A stretch of 64,000 nucleotides of DNA, from positions 2,259,251-2,323,250 of the forward strand of contig OZ037773.1 of the NCBI GenBank assembly GCA_964035545.1. The letters run 5' to 3'. A program made the position numbers and the translations under genes. Below, piece after piece: positions 57,593 to 64,000 of the stretch. Position 1 is the stretch's first letter. Every line of letters begins with the position of its first letter. Source of the DNA: Bugula neritina (lineage: Eukaryota > Bryozoa > Gymnolaemata > Cheilostomatida > Bugulidae). Under the pieces are notes generated by a model. The model worked only from the letters and a program-made list of their open reading frames with translations, made no database searches and was not told the DNA's origin.

Positions 57593-58103
57593 AGTAAATT
57601 GAATTTAGTTGTCAAAACTATATGTCTGTTTTGTTATTTGATATTCAATCATGTTTTATGGCACATAATATATCATTGACTATTTAATATTTTAAATTAA
57701 TTATTTATTTGCGATTGTATTGTAACACCCTATAAGACTTACAAGATCAGTATTATGGTGTAGTTTGTTTTAAATTTCAAAATAGAGAGCTGTTTGTCAA
57801 CTTAAAATAGCTAAAAAAATGTTAATAATCATTTCTTATAGTTTGGTCTATGGAAGTTTTAATATTCATTACTTGAAGAGTTGTTTTTGGCTTTCTATTA
57901 CTGACCATGCAGTACAAAGCCTAGTTAGTAGTGAAATTTATCTTTCAATTTTCTGCACTTTTTATTGCTAGACCAAGTTACAAAGTATTGTGACAGGTGT
58001 TACAGAATAGACTGCACATACATGCTGGACTTCGCAAAGAAAGAAAGAAGTATTAAATTCATTCCCCAAATCTGTTTACAAACCAGGGATGATAGTTAAC
58101 AAA
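57593..58103. other. Polinton spacer, unit 5
   Basis: Same spacer as 55653-56164, starting at AGTAAATTGAATTTAG. No coding signal. Confidence 0.7.
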
Positions 58104-58684
58104 GCATGATAAAATTCAATTTGTGATTAAAAGAAGCAACGCAATGAAGTGTATCAAAACTAAACATTTAAGATTTTTTGACATCATAAATTTTATAGCT
58201 CCATGGTTTTCATGTGCAAATTTTATCAAAGCATACAATTGTAGTATGAAGAAAGGCTTTTTCCCATATGAATATGTCATATCATTAGAGAAGCTCAAGG
58301 AAAATTCTCTGCCTGCACATGAAGCTTTCTACAGTAGTCTAACTCAATCAAATATCACAGCAGCAGACTATCAGAATTGTAAACAGGTTTGGCAAAACAA
58401 AAACATGCTCACAATGAAAGATTATTTGATTTGTTACAACAATCCCGATGTGTTAACATTTTTAGAGGCAGTTGAAAAACAAAGCATGGTTTATCGTGAA
58501 AAAGGCATTGATATGTTCAAGGATGAAATTAGTGTTCCATCTTTAGCTACTAAACGGTTATTTAATGAATCAAATACTAAAAACTTTTCTATTCCGTTGA
58601 TTGGCAGAAAAGATGCAGACTTGTATAAAACTATACAGAATAATATTATTAGGGGTCCAAGTCCTGTTTTCTACAGGTAACATG
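58104..58684 (+). pseudogene. DNA polymerase B N-terminal fragment, unit 5
   Basis: Open for about 185 codons from 58123 to a TAA at 58678. Same residues as units 2 and 4, including the SVPSLATKRLF region where unit 2 has a stop. Confidence 0.83.
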
Positions 58685-58693
58685 AAGCTGACA

Positions 58694-58797
58694 AACAGCA
58701 TGCTACAGAAAAATAACTCGAAAGGTGCCAAAAAAGACCAGAAAAAAAGGAGAAAAAAACCGAAACCGTACACAGCGCTTACCTTTAAAACATTCTA
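58694..58797 (+). pseudogene. Histone H2B N-terminal tail fragment, unit 5
   Basis: ACAGCATG, then M-L-Q-K-N-N-S-K-G-A-K-K-D-Q-K-K-R-R-K-K, then divergent residues and a stop. It lies between polymerase B and the next core-protein copy, as in unit 4. Confidence 0.65.
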
Positions 58798-58800
58798 AAA

Positions 58801-59073
58801 AAAGTCCACCTCAGAAAAAAGAAAACCTTGCTTACATCAGCTAATGGCGATTTAATTGGTGCACTTTGTGATTGTGCTTGCAATATAATTAGAGAAAATG
58901 TTCTTTTGAATTCAAAGCAGTTCAATAATCTTAGGATGCATCATAAACAATTAAAAGCTCTCACTAATAAGTCGAGTGTCAAAAATAAACAAAAAATCAT
59001 TCAAAAAGGTGGATTTATTGGATTGCTGTTGAAGCCTCTTGCTAAGATCTTGATGGGTGGACTTTTAAGTTGA
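58801..59073 (+). pseudogene. Small basic core protein, unit 6, 5' truncated
   Basis: The first 20 or so codons are missing. The remainder is open through LAKILMGGLLS. Confidence 0.8.
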
Positions 59074-59079
59074 CATCAT

Positions 59080-59775
59080 AAAAAAGTATTACTTAATTGA
59101 TCCATCAAAATATGAAATGCTTAAATCAGCTGCTAGTGCTGGAAATGAAAAGCGACAAAATAGTTCTGACATGTCTGCGCATCCAAATATTAAAAATGTA
59201 AAAGATATAGATCAAAAAATGAAAGAAACACTAAATAAATCAGATTTGACAGATTTTGAAAAGGTTGAAAAATACAATGCCCTACTAGAGAAATATATCA
59301 GAAACTTTAGGAATGCTCTTGAAACCTCAAAACCTGAAACAATCCTTGGTGAACCTGCTTCAAAAACTATAGACTTAGTAATACCACAGAAAACAAAAGC
59401 AATAATCAGTTTCAATCTTTTGAAGAATCACTTGACAGTATTTCTATATCATACCGTCAAAAAGCTCGTTAATTGGTGAATTTCTTGAAAAACAACAACT
59501 CATTTTCTGTTAATCAAGATAACAAACTGCTTTACAAAAATCAAGTAATAAGAGGCTCAAATGTTAATCAATTAATCAATTAATCAATGATGCAGTACGA
59601 AACAAAAAACCAATAACAAGCAATGCATTAATTACACAGTTTGTAGAAAATTTGAATGCAGAAGGATACCCAGCTTAACAGATATTGTCCAAGAGCCATG
59701 TCCAAAACCCTCCAATAACATCTAAGATAAATCTTATTCCAAAACTAAAAAAAGCAAACCTCAAAGGCGTTTAGC
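59080..59775 (+). pseudogene. Second core-type protein, unit 6
   Basis: A one-base loss near 59378 (ACTTAGTAAT for ACTTAAATAAT) shifts the frame. Later a TAA replaces the lysine of YPAKQ. Confidence 0.75.
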
Positions 59776-59835
59776 CCTATATAAATATTCGTCTCAAACA
59801 GTAGATGACATACTGAAAAACTGGCTTTCCTAAAA

Positions 59836-60828
59836 ATGACCAAAAAATGCAAAGCCAAAACCCCTAGCACATTGAACAATTTTTATTTCAATCCACAAGA
59901 AGTTGGAAGCTTAGGTGGAAAACGTGTATTTTCGAAACGTTTGGCTCAGAATGGATATAAATATAAATCTAGAACAATTTCAAAATGGTTGCAATCTCAA
60001 GAAGCTTATACTCTCCGCAAGCCTGTTAGGCAAAAATTTATTCGAAGATCTACATTAGCTAATGGAATAAATAATCAGTTCCAAGCTGACCTAATCATCA
60101 AAGGATATAGCTGTAATAAGGAGGTGAAACTTCCTAATGCGTATTCTGCAGAACAAATATCAGCCAAGTATGGGTCTATTCCACAGGCAGGTGCTCTTAC
60201 CGCCTGGCCACATTTACAAGACTTAGCAAAAAACATAGTCAAGGGACAAAACATTTCAGTAGGGCTACTCATTGGAAGCAATTGCCCATTAGCCTTCAAA
60301 CCTAGCGAGGTACTAGTCGGAAATGACACAGACGATGAACCATTTGGCGTACGTACTGGCCTAGGGTGGGTTATCATGGGTAGTCTAAATACAAATAACA
60401 CACAAGATGACAATTCAGGCAACAAAACAACAATAGTCAATAAAACCGTAACTCATTCACTCAAGAAAGCTAAAACATCAGTATCTTTCAAATGCCAAAC
60501 TGAAACATCAAAACAAATAAATAAAATAATTAATTTATTGGCTCAAGATTTCAAGGAATGTGTAACAGACAAGGAAGCCGCTTCTGTAGAAGACAGAGCA
60601 TTTTTGTCTCTCATGAAACAAAAAACAAAGATCATTGATGATCATGTCACCATGCCTTTACCTTACAAACACAAACCACCGCTAGATAACAGTTTTAAAA
60701 CAGCAAAAAACCGTTTCAACTCACTGCTGAGAAAGTTCTCTGAGTCCAAGACTTGGAAAACCAGTACAAAGAGTTTATGGAAGACTAAAAACCCCATGTT
60801 GACAACAGTTACATTTGTTAACGTATAG
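59836..60828 (+). CDS. Open 330-codon fusion: integrase N-terminus + BEL/Pao + host intron
   Basis: Residues 1-87 are the Polinton integrase N-terminus (GGKRVFSKRLAQNG up to QADLI, so only the first catalytic region). Residues about 88-318 are the BEL/Pao block (LPNAYSAEQISAKY, FGVRTGLGWVIMG, LAQDFKECVTDKEAAS). The last residues come from intron 3 of the H2B-SANT host gene. No stop interrupts the three sources. Unlike the Pao copy at 52187, the serine codon of the ISVGLLIG region is intact. No enzyme activity is expected; expression is unknown. Confidence 0.7.
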   Translation: MTKKCKAKTPSTLNNFYFNPQEVGSLGGKRVFSKRLAQNGYKYKSRTISKWLQSQEAYTLRKPVRQKFIRRSTLANGINNQFQADLIIKGYSCNKEVKLPNAYSAEQISAKYGSIPQAGALTAWPHLQDLAKNIVKGQNISVGLLIGSNCPLAFKPSEVLVGNDTDDEPFGVRTGLGWVIMGSLNTNNTQDDNSGNKTTIVNKTVTHSLKKAKTSVSFKCQTETSKQINKIINLLAQDFKECVTDKEAASVEDRAFLSLMKQKTKIIDDHVTMPLPYKHKPPLDNSFKTAKNRFNSLLRKFSESKTWKTSTKSLWKTKNPMLTTVTFVNV

Positions 60829-60925
60829 TATTTTTTTATGCAGATAAAGCAAAGACAAAATACTTTGCTGCAACTAATTTTTAGTGCATATTTGGAAGAA
60901 GAAGTCACCAGTGCTTGAAAATAAT
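60796..60925 (+). pseudogene. Intron 3/exon 4 fragment of the H2B-SANT gene, copy 2
   Basis: Same fragment and same left joint to BEL/Pao as at 52863, so both copies descend from one event. Confidence 0.88.
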
Positions 60926-61294
60926 GGGACCTACTGACTTGGGTAAAAATAATATATATTTTAGTAATACTACCATGCATGTATATAACATAAAGACAGG
61001 GATGGAGTTACTACTTTTCCACTCGATATGTAGATATCTTGCTGTTATCCCAAATATAGTGTATATATTTTGATGTATAACAATGAATCATATATTATTA
61101 TTTTTTATTTTTAAATATTTTTTGCTCTTACAATTATGGTGTTTTTACAAATGTATGGGTGTTGGTTTTGTATAACTTACTAAAAATAAACTAAAATATA
61201 AAACTTCATACCTGGTCTTATAGGTTAAAAATGCATGTTATAATTGCACACTTCTTTCCTTTGTCATAGACAGTTTAGTATCCAATTTTTCACA

Positions 61295-61615
61295 ATGTCT
61301 CTGCGCTTTAAAAGAAATCTTTCAAACTTACAAAAGCTTTATAGGGCATCACCTCAAAAAAAGAAAACCTTGCCTAGATCTGCTAATGGTGATTTAATTG
61401 GTGCACTTTGTGATTGTGCTTGCAATATAATTAGAGGAAATGTTCCTTTGACTTCAAAGCAGTTCAATAATTTTAGGATGCATTATAAAGAAATAAAAAC
61501 TCTCACTAATAAGTCGAGTGTCAAAAATAAACAAAAAATCATTCAAAAAGGTGGATGTATTGGATTGCTGTTGAAACCTCTTGCTAAGATCTTGATGGGT
61601 AGACTTTTAAGTTGA
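61295..61615 (+). CDS. Small basic core protein (pX-like), unit 7, open
   Basis: 106 residues with the full N-terminus (MSLRFKRNLSNLQKLYRASP), the IQKGG block and GLLLKPLAKILMG. The most complete copy. The role is as for unit 3. Confidence 0.7.
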   Translation: MSLRFKRNLSNLQKLYRASPQKKKTLPRSANGDLIGALCDCACNIIRGNVPLTSKQFNNFRMHYKEIKTLTNKSSVKNKQKIIQKGGCIGLLLKPLAKILMGRLLS

Positions 61616-61621
61616 CATCAT

Positions 61622-62142
61622 AAAAAACTATTACTTAATTGATCCATCAAAATATGAAATGCTTAAACCAGCTGCTAGTGCTGGAAATGAAAAGCGACAA
61701 AATAATTCTGATATGTCTGCGCATCCAAATATTAAAAATGTAAAAGATATAGATCAAAAAATGGAAGAAACACTAAATAAATCAGATTTGACAGACTTTG
61801 AAAAGGTTGAAAAATACAATGCACTACTAGAGAAATATATCGGAAACTTTGGGAATGCTCTTGAAACCTCAAAACCTGAAACAATCCTTTGTGAAGCTGC
61901 TTCAAAAACTATAGATTTAAATAATACCACAGAAAACAAAAGCAATAATCAGTTTCAATCTTTTGAAGAATCACTTGACAGTATTCCTATATCATACCGT
62001 TAAAAAGCTCGTAAATTGGTGGATTTCTTGAAAAACAACAACTCATTTTCTGTTAAACAAGATAACGAACTGCTTTACAAAAATCAAGTATTAAGAGGTT
62101 CAAATGTTAATCAATTAATTAATGATGCAGTACGAAACAAAA
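61622..62142 (+). pseudogene. Second core-type protein, unit 7
   Basis: Open to a TAA at about 62001, then in the same register to NDAVRNKK, where it is joined to a polymerase B piece. Confidence 0.78.
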
Positions 62143-62545
62143 AAATAGAAATAGAAAAGCTTGATGATGAATTTTTAAAGCTGTGGGCAAGATGCTTGCA
62201 AGGGCATTGAAGAGTGCTGCTATAGAGTGTGGCGAAAGTTTCACTCTGAGTGACAATACATTAATCCAACTGGCTAATTCACAGTTACAAGGTCGAGAAA
62301 GCAATTATTGCTCTGAATTCAAAAACCTATTTTTGTTTTGGAGATGAGGGTAACAAACTTAGTACAAAAAGAATAATGAAACGATGTAATGACATAAAAA
62401 AGAATTTTTAAATGTGCTAAATAACAAATCTAGAATGCATGGAACAAATAGGGGAATTATGAGGCGCAACAACAAAGTCATGACTTATAATCAAACTAGG
62501 GCTGGTCCTAATTTTTTCTATGCTAAGCAAAAAGTAACTAGTAAT
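62143..62545 (+). pseudogene. Polymerase B pieces around a host exon 3 fragment, unit 7
   Basis: KLDDEFLKLWARCL (polymerase), then 105 bases of H2B-SANT exon 3 (about 62187-62292), then the polymerase C-terminus (ALNSKTYFCFGDE frame to about 62545). Same joints as in unit 2. Confidence 0.85.
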
Positions 62546-62579
62546 GGAGTTACTACTTTCCCACTCGATATGTAGATAT

Positions 62580-62999
62580 TATGCTGCAAAACAAACAAGA
62601 AGCAAAGATTGTTATTGTTGGATTAGCTAGTCACACAGCAAAAAACAGCTCATACCTCTACTCTCCATTCAAATTTGAAAATTATGATGTGTCCTCAGTA
62701 AACCTAACTGTAAATAGTCATAATGTACTAAACACTCCTTTGCAACTTAATTTTGGGAAAGATATCTATGTGCGTATCATAACCTCATGTCAGTATGTGA
62801 TAAGAGCTTCATGAATGAGGGCAACAATATATCTGTGGAAGAATTTAGAGAAAGTGTCTGCTTATTTGCTTTTGATAATACTCCTGATCAGTGTCATGGT
62901 GAAAGAATTTACTTGATTCTAACGTTTCGTAAGCCAACTGAAGAAACAATTAGCGTATTAGTGTACACAGAAACAGATGATCTGATTGAGATTGATTAA
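62580..62999 (+). pseudogene. Polinton capsid protein C-terminal fragment
   Basis: FKFENYDVSSVNLTVNS, then after a frame change near 62800 FRESVCLFAFDNTPDQCHG and VLVYTETDDLIEID. This is the pattern at the C-terminus of Polinton jelly-roll capsid proteins. I favour the major capsid protein, but a minor capsid protein is possible. The N-terminal part is absent. Confidence 0.65.
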
Positions 63000-63029
63000 G
63001 ACTTGAGTAGCAACAAGAGCTTCAACATC

Positions 63030-63505
63030 ATGAACACTCTTCAATTGTTGGAAGTTTTGAGCAAAGACCAATTTTTGACAAAAATATTTCAATATGTTCT
63101 CCCATTAGACAAATTTATGCAGACCAAGTTTTCTTTCTCTTCATCAATTATATTCACCTATGATACTTCAGAAAAGTCAGGAAGCCACTGGGTGGCAGTG
63201 TTTATATCCGAAAAAGGAAAAATAAAATATTTTGATTCATCTGGCATTAAGCCTATTACAAAAGAACTATTGTCTAAAATTTGCTCTTTATTAAACTTAT
63301 GCCTCGTTTCAATTTAATCAGATTTCAAAGCAAATCTTTTGCTTGTGGACAATACTGTTTAATATTTTTGATGCTTCGAGCTAGAGGATTTTCTTTTATT
63401 CAGAATTTGTTGTTAGAATGCTCTACACCACATGAGAAAGATCACATATTAAACATGTTTATTAATAAATTGACAGGGTTTAACCTAGATGCTCACAAAA
63501 TGTAA
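63030..63505 (+). pseudogene. Adenain-like cysteine protease of the Polinton, one frameshift
   Basis: MNTLQLLEVL start, catalytic His in SGSHWVAVF, acidic residue in KYFDSSG, and catalytic Cys in FACGQYCLIFL, typical of the adenovirus/Polinton maturation protease (Ulp1-like fold). A frameshift near 63285-63300 separates the His and Cys halves. It starts 30 bases after the capsid stop. I use the ATG at 63030; the upstream frame has no ATG. Confidence 0.85.
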
Positions 63506-64000
63506 TTAAAGCACCACATATTGCATGCATGAAATTTTTTTGTAAAATTTTCTTAATAAATATTTTTAACCTTACAGTATATACTACTATTGATTGAACC
63601 AAATTTATCGTCTAGCACAGTAATTATTCAAGCGTAAAGAAAAAAATTATTATATAATTAATTACCCCAGCCGCGAGTAAAATGATATCTCGGTGCGAGT
63701 AATGGGGAATATAACACAAGGATGGGGGTCCCAAATCCTCCACATATACTACTCTTAACAACGGTTTTGTCAAGTTTACGTCCAGCATATGAAAGAGAAA
63801 GCAAGGGTACAACACTGTCCAAGTACACCATATTGTTCACACAGGTTATTTGAAGGGACTTGGGAGAAGCTAAAACCACAATATGATAGATAGAACTCAC
63901 TTTTGCTACATATCTACATATGTGTGCAGCAGCTTATTGTTGACGATGAGTAGGAACTTATATGCTATACACTCTATAAAGCGAAAGGCAGCATGACTAA
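63506..64000. other. Right flank, unassigned
   Basis: A - strand frame at 63900-63658 (containing VYLDSVVPLLSLSYAGRKLD and SSICGGFGTPILVLYSP) looks protein-like but has no recognised domain. The sequence leaves the window, so I leave it unnamed. Confidence 0.3.

Larger units (their letters stand above)
41333..63505 (+). mobile_element. Degenerate tandem array of a Polinton/Maverick-type element
   Basis: About seven partial units begin near 41333, 42801, 47611, 53218, 56826, 58801 and 61152, most with the same spacer (AAATGTATGGGTGTTGG). The longest (42801-47610) has small core protein, second core protein, integrase, H2B 3' half and DNA polymerase B. All hallmark genes found here belong to the Polinton/adintovirus class: protein-primed PolB, retroviral-type integrase, capsid protein and adenain-like protease; the packaging ATPase was not seen. 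Units carry stops, frameshifts and internal deletions and contain foreign pieces (gypsy, BEL/Pao, host exons). I found no terminal inverted repeats, so the true element ends are unknown. Confidence 0.85.

Noticed and set aside
41230-63660. Polinton terminal inverted repeats
   Set aside because: I compared the left region (41230-41340) and the right region (63506-63660) and saw no inverted match.
63658-63900. Open frame on the - strand in the right flank
   Set aside because: Protein-like composition but no domain, splice context or neighbour supports a call.

Overview
The window is nuclear DNA of an invertebrate animal. It is AT-rich, carries spliced genes with GT-AG introns, tRNA-derived SINEs and many micro- and minisatellites. 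The H2B-type sequence, the solute carrier and the phosphatase suit a lophotrochozoan, but I cannot name the species.

Host genes, left to right: (1) a six-exon SLC16-like monocarboxylate transporter on + (185-7743), with tandem repeats close to several of its splice sites; (2) a nine-exon PHF7/G2E3-like zinc-finger E3 ligase on + (10412-18750); (3) a four-exon selenoprotein of the SelW/MIEN1 (Rdx) family on - (27118-21472), with an in-frame UGA in a CxxU motif and a C-terminal CaaX box; (4) an eleven-exon type 7 purple acid phosphatase (ACP7-like) on + (28896-35257), with one GC-AG intron; (5) an intronless rhodopsin-like GPCR on + (36330-37265); (6) a four-exon chimeric gene on - (40629-39226) that joins a histone H2B-like promoter and tail to a GON4L/FLASH-like SANT domain and ends in an H2B-like 3' UTR with a near-canonical histone stem-loop. 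Models 1-4 and 6 were built by hand from splice sites, and the reading phase is consistent across every exon junction.

From about 41.3 to 63.5 kb lies a degenerate, tandemly reiterated array of a Polinton/Maverick-type element. About seven partial units repeat the order small basic core protein, second core-type protein, retroviral-type integrase, histone H2B 3' half, protein-primed DNA polymerase B. A capsid C-terminus and an adenain-like protease close the right side. Pieces of a Ty3/gypsy element, of a BEL/Pao element and of the neighbouring H2B-SANT host gene are spliced into the units, and several of the same junctions recur in different units. Most reading frames are broken; two copies of the small core protein and one chimeric 330-codon frame are open.

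The most unusual material is therefore the 39-63.5 kb region, where histone H2B sequence, a SANT-domain gene and a Polinton have repeatedly recombined. Second is the UGA-containing, CaaX-terminated thioredoxin-like selenoprotein.
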